The translations under genes and the position numbers were made by a program. The notes beneath the pieces are model-generated. The model saw only the letters and a list, made by a program, of their open reading frames with translations, was not told the origin of the DNA and made no database searches. Of a stretch of 10,967 bases of DNA, positions 1 through 6,039 are shown in pieces. Location of the stretch: NCBI GenBank assembly GCA_000434215.1, contig HF999741.1:43735-54701 (forward strand), in the 5' to 3' direction. Source of the stretch: Bacteroides sp. CAG:144 (GTDB lineage Bacteria; Bacteroidota; Bacteroidia; Bacteroidales; UBA11471). Each line of letters starts with the position of its first letter. The stretch's first letter is position 1.

Positions 1-57
1 GAACGATAAAAAACCACACTGTAAAATTGAATTATTAACAATTTAAATCTTACAGAT

Positions 58-505
58 ATGAAAACTTTTACGGACTACTGCAAAGATTTTATTATTGAAA
101 ACATTGACGAACACGAAGGCCGAAGAAATCGGATATATGATAACCGGGAGAATGAATATAGACGGGAGAGTGGAGTATAATACAATAGAGTATTAAAAAA
201 ACTGGTGGTACAACTACACCGATTATGTAAACTACGAAAAGGATAATTTTGGCGAATTGGCGCATAATCCATTCGAAGAGCCGGAAGCGTTTCAAGTTTG
301 TATGATTATAGCAGGGGTAAATAATTTACTTTATCAGTGCGATATTATATCGGAAAATTGCAATGAAGAAATAAAACTTACTTCGCAAATAATAGAGTGG
401 ATAAAAGACGAGGTACAAGATGAAAGAGTACGATATAATAATAGAAACGGACGGAATGATCGTCTCCGACTTCATAATAGAGGAGGAAAACCTCAAAGAA
501 GCTAA
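58..505 (+). pseudogene. Broken gene of a small Bacteroidales mobile-element protein (DUF7222-like)
   Basis: Reading starts at ATG 58 (MKTFTDYCKDFIIENIDEHE) and stops after 40 codons at 178-180. The frame that continues the protein begins near 122 (EEIGYMITGRMNIDG), so there is a +1 shift near 118-125. That second frame meets an in-frame TAA at 194-196, then resumes with WWYNYTDYVNYEKDNFGE, HNPFEEPEAF and QVCMIIAGVNNLL. From memory, this order (acidic N-terminus, WW, YEK.NFGE, HNPF..PEA, VCMVI.GV) matches small proteins of Bacteroidales conjugative elements and phages annotated as DUF7222; the number is not certain and the function is unknown. The last ~25 residues are Asn/Arg-rich and overlap the next gene out of frame, so the native stop has probably been lost too. 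One shift plus one stop makes sequencing error an unlikely sole cause. Confidence 0.7.
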
Positions 506-572
506 GAGGATCGCACAGTCGCACAAACGACTTGAACGAAAAGGTAGAACCCGTGTAAAAAGAATTAAATAA
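420..572 (+). CDS. Small hypothetical protein, 50 aa, mobile-element type
   Basis: The gene starts at ATG 420 (MKEYDIIIETDGMIVSDF) and stops at TAA 570-572. It has an acidic first half (IIEEENLKEAKRIAQ) and a strongly basic tail (KRLERKGRTRVKRIK), so it may bind nucleic acid, but no domain is recognised. It overlaps the end of the broken gene upstream in another frame. The next small gene starts 1 bp after its stop, which suggests translational coupling. I recall similar ~50-residue proteins beside DUF7222-like genes in Bacteroidales elements, which is the main reason to believe it. Function is unknown. It appears intact although its neighbours are decayed. Confidence 0.55.
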   Translation: MKEYDIIIETDGMIVSDFIIEEENLKEAKRIAQSHKRLERKGRTRVKRIK

Positions 573-573
573 A

Positions 574-663
574 ATGGTAGAAATCGTTATTATTAGCTAT
601 ATTGCGGGATTACTCGTCGGCGCGTACATCGCCCGAAATTGGAGAACCTTTTTAAAAGATTGA
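574..663 (+). CDS. Single-span membrane micropeptide, 29 aa
   Basis: This 29-codon frame starts at ATG 574, one base after the preceding stop, and ends at TGA 661-663. The peptide has one hydrophobic stretch (VEIVIISYIAGLLVGAYIA, residues 2-20) with a small-residue pattern (AGLLVGA), followed by a positively charged end (RNWRTFLKD). That predicts one membrane helix with the C-terminus in the cytoplasm. It is too short for homology to be judged. Support comes from the tight packing with the previous gene and the clean membrane-peptide composition. It may be a small phage or conjugative-element membrane protein, but chance cannot be excluded. Confidence 0.4.
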   Translation: MVEIVIISYIAGLLVGAYIARNWRTFLKD

Positions 664-691
664 TTTGTCGAACATTTAAAATATCAATGCT

Positions 692-910
692 ATGCCGTTT
701 ATCGCTTTTTTATGTCTGATTATCTTTGTTTGCCTACTAATAGGCGATGATTGCTTCAATGTGTTTGGCGTTGCTTTATCCATCGGCTTCGCATGCGGAC
801 TTGTTATAGTTGCCTTTAATTGGATAAAATCCGAAATCATAAAGAGAAGAACAAATAAAAGGTTAGAAGAAATGGAAAAAGAATGGTTTGATAGACATAA
901 TAACGAATAA
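692..910 (+). CDS. Small two-helix membrane protein, 72 aa
   Basis: The gene starts at ATG 692, 28 bp after the previous stop, and ends at TAA 908-910. Two hydrophobic segments (residues ~3-17, FIAFLCLIIFVCLLI, and ~24-42, VFGVALSIGFACGLVIVAF) are joined by a short acidic loop (GDD). A charged, probably cytoplasmic tail follows (EIIKRRTNKRLEEMEKEW) and could form a short amphipathic helix or coiled coil. No family is recognised. It sits in the run of small + strand genes that looks like part of a decayed integrative element, and the next frame overlaps its last bases. Confidence 0.5.
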   Translation: MPFIAFLCLIIFVCLLIGDDCFNVFGVALSIGFACGLVIVAFNWIKSEIIKRRTNKRLEEMEKEWFDRHNNE

Positions 911-1205
911 TACCGAATTCGACAAAAATACCCAAGAAAATAAAAGCCACACAGAAGCGAGCAAGCCATCTAACGAGCAAATTGAACGCAAAGAACAAGA
1001 AATCATGAAAACCACATTAAAAGCCGCTTTCTTGGCAAAATACCCCAGATACATGAACATATTATCCATGTATGAGCAGGCGAACGACTGGCCTATGTGT
1101 CAAAGAAAAGCCACACAAGGGCGGAAATTCCACTGTCTCCGGTCGTTGAACGGATTATTGAAGATAATGAGGCGAACGACCTTACAGGTGAAGTTTCCGA
1201 CGTAA
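888..1205 (+). CDS. Unrecognised ORF, probably a truncated or fused remnant
   Basis: This frame can start at TTG 888, overlapping the previous gene by 23 bp, or at ATG 1005 (MKTTLKAAFLAKYPRYMNI). The part before 1005 is polar and low in complexity (NTQENKSHTEASKPSNEQIE), like a linker. Residues ~40-68 look protein-like (AAFLAKYPRYMNILSMYEQ). From about 1076 the DNA encodes a tyrosine recombinase in a different frame, so the last ~40 residues here are an out-of-frame reading of that remnant. The simplest interpretation is that a deletion joined the front of an unknown gene to the back of an integrase. No function is proposed. Confidence 0.3.
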   Translation: MIDIITNNTEFDKNTQENKSHTEASKPSNEQIERKEQEIMKTTLKAAFLAKYPRYMNILSMYEQANDWPMCQRKATQGRKFHCLRSLNGLLKIMRRTTLQVKFPT

Positions 1206-1496
1206 CATTCTATAAAACAATACGGGTTATTTGCAAAAACGTAGGCATAGACGAACGAGTGAAGTTGTATCAGGCAGGAAAATATATAGGCGGAGAAAAA
1301 TGGATATTCGATAGTAATTTCCTCTCATACGGCAAGAAGATCCTTTGCCACAAACCTGTATCTGCGTGGTGCAGATCTCTATCTCATTAGTAAACTCATG
1401 GGGCATTCTTCCGTATCGATGACCGAAGGATATATCGTTTGCGGGTTGCGGGACCTCCCGGAAAAAGTCCTACAATACTTTCAAACATTCAAATAG
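1076..1496 (+). pseudogene. Truncated, frameshifted tyrosine recombinase (integrase C-terminal part)
   Basis: The first frame reads from about 1076 (LAYVSKKSHTRAEIPLSPVV) to the region of 1312-1320 (KWIFDS). The protein then continues one frame over with ISSHTARRSFATNLYLRGAD, LISKLMGHSSVSMTEGYIV and DLPEKVLQYFQTFK, ending at TAG 1494-1496. The shifted part carries the HxxR motif (HTAR), the GH of the GHSS motif and the nucleophile Tyr in TEGYI. The first part carries the beta-hairpin region around KKSHTRAEIPL. The arm-binding, core-binding and first catalytic Arg regions (~270 residues of a usual ~400) are missing. It would have catalysed site-specific integration of a mobile element, and as seen it cannot be functional. 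The break is a +1 shift (one extra base or two missing). Confidence 0.85.
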
Positions 1497-1675
1497 AGAT
1501 GAACTATATTTCCATAGCTGAACGATCCGAACGAGTTGAACGAATTATTTGCGCAATCTTGCACCCATTTACGCAAACAACTCTATTATATACGCTTAGC
1601 TCACTTATTTATCCAATAAAACAGGATTGTTAATATATATAATTACAGTACAGAAGAAATGGTAGAGGAAACAAA
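1497..1675 (+). other. Post-integrase spacer with three 9-bp GAACGANNN repeats
   Basis: Between the recombinase remnant and the XRE gene there is no convincing gene. Three GAACGA hexamers start at 1520, 1529 and 1538, giving a 9-bp period. Because 9 is a multiple of 3, this also reads as a peptide repeat (NDPNELNEL) in the frame of the recombinase tail; that frame is open from 1518 to 1619 after two stops. Either a decayed coding tail or a short iterated site is possible. No inverted repeats or tRNA end that would mark an attachment site were seen. Confidence 0.3.
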
Positions 1676-1975
1676 ATGAGCGAAGAATATTCGAAAGCCC
1701 CCCATCAAGAAACCGGAGATTTCTTAAAACGAACGCGAGAGAAAAAAGGCCTGAGTAGATATAATGTCGCAAAACAGGCCGGCTGGGAAAGAATAGACCC
1801 GGTTGTTCGTATAGAAAGAGGAGAGACTTACAGCAGCATAGACACGTTATTGCGTTATCTGAAAGCAACGGATATATACATCTTTTTCTCCGAAAAAAAT
1901 AAATCTAATCCTGGTGCGACGCTCGATGTTGAAGATATGATGCAAGCCATAGATAAGAATGACCCAAAACTTTAA
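1676..1975 (+). CDS. XRE-family helix-turn-helix regulator, 99 aa
   Basis: The gene starts at ATG 1676, with an AGAGGA stretch about 8 bases upstream that could serve as a ribosome site. Residues ~14-62 form an HTH_3/XRE domain: FLKRTREKKGLSRYNVAKQA, then the recognition-helix region around WERIDPVVRIERGE and the closing helix SSIDTLLRYLKA. The conserved Gln is replaced (LSRYNVAKQAG), but R-IERGE at the end of helix 4 is typical. The C-terminus is short and acidic (LDVEDMMQAID), with no peptidase or sugar-binding domain, so this is a stand-alone DNA-binding protein. It is probably a repressor or antitoxin-like regulator left from the mobile element. No toxin partner is visible beside it, and it is intact unlike the recombinase. 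It is convergent with recA. Confidence 0.8.
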   Translation: MSEEYSKAPHQETGDFLKRTREKKGLSRYNVAKQAGWERIDPVVRIERGETYSSIDTLLRYLKATDIYIFFSEKNKSNPGATLDVEDMMQAIDKNDPKL

Positions 1976-2100
1976 ATGAATGCAAATATGCGTGCAATAA
2001 TATTATTTAGAAAATATAAATTATTTAATTTCAATAACATACAATTAATAAATTACGCTTCAAAATAGATTACCTCCCTTAAATTACGAAAATAGCATAA

Positions 2101-2130
2101 AAAAATCGGGAAGTTTCCTCCCCGATTTTT
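2101..2130 (-). terminator. Rho-independent terminator of the bcp-recA operon
   Basis: A perfect 10-bp stem (AAAAATCGGG with CCCGATTTTT) encloses a 10-nt loop. It lies 15 bp beyond the recA stop codon on the minus strand. The T-run inside the right arm on each strand would allow it to work for the convergent XRE gene as well. Confidence 0.8.
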
Positions 2131-2145
2131 CTGTCCTATAAATAA

Positions 2146-3174
2146 TTATTTCCCTGCTTTAAGAGCCTCCATGATAAGAGTCTCCAACTCATCGGCCAAT
2201 TCGGGATTGTCTTGTATGCACTTCTTTGCCGCATCTCGACCTTGTCCCAACTTTGTATCGTTGTAACTGAACCAAGAACCGCTCTTTTTAATAATACCTT
2301 TATCCACACCCATATCGATGATTTCTCCGGCACGGGAAATTCCTTCGCCGAACATGATGTCGAACTCGGCCCGACGGAACGGAGGGGCGACTTTATTCTT
2401 CACGACCTTCACGCGCGTCTGGTTACCGATGACCTCTTCTCCGTCTTTAATCTGGCTGATGCGACGAATGTCGAGGCGTACCGAAGCATAGAATTTCAAG
2501 GCATTACCACCGGTCGTTGTTTCGGGATTCCCGAACATCACACCCAACTTATCACGCAACTGGTTGATAAAAATGCAAGTGGTATTGGTCTTACTGATTG
2601 TAGCCGTCAGTTTACGTAATGCCTGCGACATGAGACGTGCCTGCAATCCCATTTTCGAATCGCCCATATCGCCTTCCAGCTCGGCTTTCGGGGTAAGTGC
2701 AGCCACCGAGTCGATAACAACGATGTCGACCGCCGAGGAACGTATCAACTGCTCGGCAATCTCCAACGCTTGCTCTCCGCTGTCGGGTTGAGAAATCCAG
2801 AGATTTTCGACATCGACACCCAATTTTTCGGCATAAAACCGGTCGAAAGCATGCTCGGCATCGATAATGGCCGCAATGCCGCCCGCTTTCTGAGCCTCGG
2901 CAATAGCGTGTATGGCCAATGTCGTTTTTCCCGATGACTCAGGACCATAAATCTCGATAACGCGCCCTCGCGGATAACCGCCTACACCGAGGGCAGCATT
3001 CAAACCGATAGAGCCGGTGGGTATAACGGCAATCTCTTCGACCTGATCGTCTCCCAGCTTCATAATGGCACCCTTGCCGTAATTCTTCTCTATTTTATCC
3101 ATCGCGGCTCGAAGCGCATTGAGCTTCTCGGACGGAATCGTGGCCTTGCCCGTTTCTTTTTTTACTTCTTCCAT
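2146..3174 (-). CDS. recA: Recombinase RecA
   Basis: RecA is the DNA-dependent ATPase that forms filaments on single-stranded DNA, performs strand exchange in recombinational repair and, in many bacteria, stimulates LexA cleavage. The 342-aa length is normal. Residues ~1-35 are the N-terminal helix region, Walker A is GPESSGKT (77-84, Lys83), and the IDAEHAFD segment follows at 104-111. Walker B is in [20 protein letters not shown]. Loop L1 is around [20 protein letters not shown], and loop L2 is in the stretch [20 protein letters not shown]. The C-terminal domain begins near [15 protein letters not shown]. The start ATG (3172-3174) lies 8 bp after the bcp stop, so the two genes are one transcript. 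No E. coli-type LexA box was seen in the operon promoter. Confidence 0.98.
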   Translation of the reverse strand: MEEVKKETGKATIPSEKLNALRAAMDKIEKNYGKGAIMKLGDDQVEEIAVIPTGSIGLNAALGVGGYPRGRVIEIYGPESSGKTTLAIHAIAEAQKAGGIAAIIDAEHAFDRFYAEKLGVDVENLWISQPDSGEQALEIAEQLIRSSAVDIVVIDSVAALTPKAELEGDMGDSKMGLQARLMSQALRKLTATISKTNTTCIFINQLRDKLGVMFGNPETTTGGNALKFYASVRLDIRRISQIKDGEEVIGNQTRVKVVKNKVAPPFRRAEFDIMFGEGISRAGEIIDMGVDKGIIKKSGSWFSYNDTKLGQGRDAAKKCIQDNPELADELETLIMEALKAGK

Positions 3175-3182
3175 ATATACTA

Positions 3183-3632
3183 TTATTTATCGTTCAAAAT
3201 TTGAGCGGCATGATTCTTGGTATCGACTTTATCGATAATACGCTCGATGATACCTTCTTCATTGATGATAAAAGTAGTGCGGAGCGTTCCCATATAAGTA
3301 CGGCCGTACAACTTTTTTTCGGCCCATACGCCGAATGCCTGATTGAGCGACGTATCGGTATCGGCAATCAGATCGAACGGCAAAGACTGTTTCTCGATAA
3401 ATTTCCGATGGGAAGCCTCGCCGTCTTTACTTACTCCTACAACTTCGTAACCGGCTGCACGCAACTCGTCATATCCGTTGCGTAAACTGCATGCCTCGGC
3501 TGTACAGCCCGACGTATTGTCTTTGGGATAAAAATACAACGCCACTTTACGACCTTTATAATCACTGAGTTTTATCTCTTTTCCTTCTTGATTGACGCCC
3601 CACACTTCGGGAGCTTTATCTCCTACTTTCAT
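3183..3632 (-). CDS. bcp: Thiol peroxidase of the Bcp/PrxQ family
   Basis: Bcp is a cytoplasmic thioredoxin-dependent peroxiredoxin that reduces hydrogen peroxide and organic hydroperoxides. The protein is 149 aa, the usual length. The AhpC/TSA fold begins at [19 protein letters not shown]. The peroxidatic Cys43 and resolving Cys48 lie in [14 protein letters not shown] (residues 38-51), the two-cysteine pattern five residues apart of atypical 2-Cys Bcp. The frame stays open upstream to 3899, but I chose ATG 3630-3632. There the conserved domain begins at once, and the longer version would run through the operon promoter (3724-3756) and encode a Cys/Tyr-rich sequence unlike the family. It is the first gene of the bcp-recA operon. 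From memory, the B. fragilis homologue was shown to be an active thiol-specific antioxidant in a recA operon induced by peroxide and metronidazole. Confidence 0.95.
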   Translation of the reverse strand: MKVGDKAPEVWGVNQEGKEIKLSDYKGRKVALYFYPKDNTSGCTAEACSLRNGYDELRAAGYEVVGVSKDGEASHRKFIEKQSLPFDLIADTDTSLNQAFGVWAEKKLYGRTYMGTLRTTFIINEEGIIERIIDKVDTKNHAAQILNDK

Positions 3633-3723
3633 AAAAAACAGATTATCGAGATGCTCCAACCTATAAGCGAGCCGACAGATACCTGCACCCACCGATATGG
3701 CATAGAGCCACCTCCTTACCTCA

Positions 3724-3756
3724 CAAAGATACGAATAAAAAACAGAGTTCACCAAA
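3724..3756 (-). promoter_or_regulatory. Promoter of the bcp-recA operon
   Basis: Read on the minus strand, TTTG (3756-3753), a 21-bp spacer and TATCTTTG (3731-3724) match the Bacteroidetes primary sigma consensus TTTG-N19-21-TAnnTTTG exactly. Transcription would start near 3716-3718, giving a leader of about 85 nt before the bcp ATG at 3632. It is the only such match in the divergent intergenic region on this strand. Confidence 0.8.
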
Positions 3757-3821
3757 TGCCATGAAAGTATCTTACAGTAAAAACATCTCTTATAATTTCT
3801 CAAAGAATGTATACCAGCGGT

Positions 3822-3854
3822 TTTGTAGCACGATTGTAACACGTTTGTAGTTTC
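3822..3854 (+). promoter_or_regulatory. Tandem 11-bp direct repeats, candidate Pho-box-like operator
   Basis: Three tandem units, TTTGTAGCACG (3822-3832), ATTGTAACACG (3833-3843) and TTTGTAGTTTC (3844-3854), share a heptamer core: TTGTAGC, TTGTAAC, TTGTAGT, starting at 3823, 3834 and 3845. The period is exactly 11 bp, and a weaker fourth core (ACGTAAT) falls on the next register at 3856. OmpR/PhoB-family regulators bind tandem 11-bp repeats (a heptamer plus a 4-bp spacer), and the E. coli Pho box core is CTGTCAT. The array lies just upstream of the candidate -7 box and overlaps the -33 position of the phosphonate operon. The repeats are seen directly; the regulator is inference. Confidence 0.5.
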
Positions 3855-3880
3855 GACGTAATCTGCGCACTTTACTTTTG
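3844..3880 (+). promoter_or_regulatory. Candidate promoter of the phosphonate operon
   Basis: A perfect -7 element TACTTTTG (3873-3880) precedes the DUF5690 start codon by 17 bp. The possible -33 elements are imperfectly placed: TTTG at 3844-3847 has a 25-bp spacer, and TTTC at 3851-3854 has 18 bp. A good -7 with a poor -33, overlapped by a direct-repeat array, fits a promoter that needs an activator. The leader would be very short, roughly 10 nt. Confidence 0.5.
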
Positions 3881-3897
3881 CGCTCAAAAAGTACGAC

Positions 3898-5216
3898 ATG
3901 TTAGCAGAAACTCACAAAAAGAAAATCTCAAATCTATTATTCATCATTTGGGCCGGAGGTGCCGCCCTTTTTTCTTACGCCTTGGTATATGCTCTACGCA
4001 AACCTTTCACGGCAGCAACATTCGACGGACTCGAATTCATGGGTATGGATTATAAAACGACGACGAGTATTATACAGATTGCCGGCTACATGTTGTCCAA
4101 ACTTTTGGGTATCAAATTTATCTCCGAGCTGAAAAGGGAATATCGTCTGGGATTCATTATAGCATCGGTTGCCATAGCCGAAATATCTTTGATTTTATTT
4201 GCCGTTTGTCCCGTTCCTTACAATATCTTTGCACTGTTTTTCAACGGGCTGTCGCTGGGGTGTATGTGGGGCGTGATTTTCAGTTTTCTCGAAGGCCGCA
4301 AATTGAGCGGTATCTTGGCAAGCATCATGGGACTGAGTATTGCTTTCAGTTCGGGGCTGGCCAAGTCGGTAGGTCTTTTCCTCATTAAAGATATGGGCAT
4401 AGACAGTTTCTGGATGCCCGCAACCATCGGGGCCGTCGCTTGTGTGCTTCTTATCATACTGGCATTCGTATTGAACAAACTGCCTGCGCCCACCAAGAAG
4501 ACATCAAATGCTGTACCGAACGTGTCCCGATGGACGCCCGGCAACGCAAGAATATTTTTCTACAATTCGCCCCTGTTCTCAGTATGTTGTTTATCGCAAA
4601 CCTTTTTATCACCGTCATGCAGGATATTAAGGAAGACTTTCTCGTGAAACTCGTCGATACGACACAACTCTCATCTTGGGCATTCAGCGGAATCGACGCA
4701 ACGGTAACCCTCATTATTCTTACGATTTTTCTGCTTATATCTTTGATACGGGACCATCAAAAGGTTCTTTACCTGATCCTGCTGCTGGTCATGACCGGTA
4801 TGATGATGCTGGCCGGCGTGGCTCACGGATATGAAAAACTGCAACTACCACCTATGGTATGGCTGTTTATCCAAAGCCTCGGTCTATATACCGCCTACCT
4901 CAGTTTCCAAACCCTTTTCTTCGAGCGGTTCGTATCTTGCTTCAATATCAACGGTAACGTAGGATTCTTCATTATCACCATCGATTTCGTTGGCTATCTG
5001 GGTACGGTATGCGTTCTTATATTCAAAGAACTGTTTATTTCGGAACTCAACTGGATCGAGTTCTACAACACAATGGTCATGATACTCGGTATCGCCTGCT
5101 GTTTCCTTTTTGCCGGCAGTATTCTGTGGTTTATGCAACGCAGCAGTAAAAAGAGACCGGCGATTGAAAAGAAAAACGATATTATTTACAACTACGCAAT
5201 AGAAAAACAGAATTGA
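3898..5216 (+). pseudogene. DUF5690 family membrane transporter, frameshifted; probable AEP/organophosphate permease
   Basis: The first frame (3898 to ~4497) gives about 200 residues with six membrane helices. The protein then continues in another frame from 4497 (EDIKCCTERVPMDARQRK) to the stop at 5214-5216, giving six more. Joined, they form a 439-aa, 12-helix protein, the expected size for DUF5690. PTK followed by EDI fits loss of one base between 4494 and 4500 (ACCAAGAAGAC, perhaps once ACCAAAGAAGAC). Left unshifted, the first frame runs out at 4647 with a non-membrane, Ser/Cys-rich end. The TM1 motif YALRKPFTAATF (Arg34) resembles the phosphate-binding Arg region of GlpT-type organophosphate antiporters. 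That resemblance and the operon with phnX and phnW suggest uptake of 2-aminoethylphosphonate, but this is inference. The cause may be a real mutation or a sequencing error. Confidence 0.8.
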
Positions 5217-5231
5217 AAATAGAAACGGAAA

Positions 5232-6026
5232 ATGAAAGAGATTAAATGTGTTATCATGGACTGGGCCGGAACAGCGGTCGATTACGGCTGTTTTGCTCCC
5301 CTAAAAGCATTCCTTAAAGTTTTCAAAGAAGAAAAAGGCATCGAAATCACCTTGCGTCAAGCCCGGGAACCGATGGGAATGCTCAAAATAGACCATATAC
5401 GGGCTATCTTGTCGATGGACGACGTAAGAAACAAATTCTCGACACGCTACAATAGAGAGTGGAACGAAACCGACGTCGACGAAATGTACCGAAGTTTCGA
5501 AAAACATCTTTTTGCATCTCTCTCCGAATTTACAACTCCCATACCCGGCGTTATCGAAACGATAGAATCTTTACGCCAGCAGGGTATAGCGATAGGCTCG
5601 ACGACAGGATATACCGCCGCCATGATGGAAATCGTGCGCCCGGGTGCCGCAGCAAAAGGATATACGGTCGACAATCTGGTTACGCCCGATAATCTCCCGG
5701 CCGGACGTCCTGCCCCATATATGATTTATAAAAACATGATCGACCTCGAAATACCTTCGATACAACAAGTCGTAAAAGTGGGAGACACGATTTCAGACAT
5801 CAAAGAGGGTGTGAATGCCGGAGCTTGGAGCGTAGGCGTCATCACCGGAAGCAATGAGATGGGACTGACCGAAGAGGAATACCGCCAATGTCCGGCTGAG
5901 GAGTTATCCCGTATGAAAAATGAAGTGAAACAACGTATGCTCGCTGCCGGTGCCCACCATGTTCTCGATAACATCACGGAACTCCCTCTGTACATCGCGA
6001 CTCTTAACAAATCTCTCAACCAATGA
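5232..6026 (+). CDS. phnX: Phosphonoacetaldehyde hydrolase (phosphonatase)
   Basis: PhnX cleaves the C-P bond of phosphonoacetaldehyde to acetaldehyde and phosphate. It is a HAD-superfamily enzyme that uses a Schiff-base lysine. At 264 aa it has family length. The nucleophile motif is DWAGTAVD (Asp10, with Ala12 as general in phosphonatases instead of the usual HAD Asp). The cap-domain Schiff-base lysine is Lys52 in MGMLKIDHIR. HAD motif 2 is the Thr/Ser of GSTTGYT, and motif 3/4 is KVGDTISDIKEG, whose Asp residues bind Mg2+. All catalytic positions appear intact. It starts 15 bp after the DUF5690 stop and ends 13 bp before phnW, so the three genes form one operon. Other C-P hydrolases (PhnA, PhnY) lack this motif set. 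Confidence 0.96.
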   Translation: MKEIKCVIMDWAGTAVDYGCFAPLKAFLKVFKEEKGIEITLRQAREPMGMLKIDHIRAILSMDDVRNKFSTRYNREWNETDVDEMYRSFEKHLFASLSEFTTPIPGVIETIESLRQQGIAIGSTTGYTAAMMEIVRPGAAAKGYTVDNLVTPDNLPAGRPAPYMIYKNMIDLEIPSIQQVVKVGDTISDIKEGVNAGAWSVGVITGSNEMGLTEEEYRQCPAEELSRMKNEVKQRMLAAGAHHVLDNITELPLYIATLNKSLNQ

Positions 6027-6039
6027 TTCCTATCCGACT

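Noticed and set aside
1976..2068. 30-codon ORF right after the XRE gene (MNANMRAIILFRKYK)
   Set aside because: It is AT-rich with no supporting features or ribosome site, so it is probably chance.
3633..3897. LexA/SOS box in the bcp-recA promoter
   Set aside because: I searched for CTGT-N8-ACAG-like palindromes and found none; a lineage-specific LexA site cannot be judged by eye.
3633..3899. 89-residue N-terminal extension of Bcp
   Set aside because: It overlaps a near-perfect promoter for the operon and its sequence is unlike any Bcp; the conserved domain starts right at ATG 3632.
4490..4505. Programmed ribosomal frameshift in DUF5690
   Set aside because: There is no X-XXY-YYZ slippery heptamer and no obvious stimulatory hairpin; a plain one-base deletion explains it better.
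5950..6039. Upstream start of phnW overlapping phnX by 77 bp
   Set aside because: The added residues are an out-of-frame reading of phnX; TPGPLSTS at the N-terminus is the normal family start.
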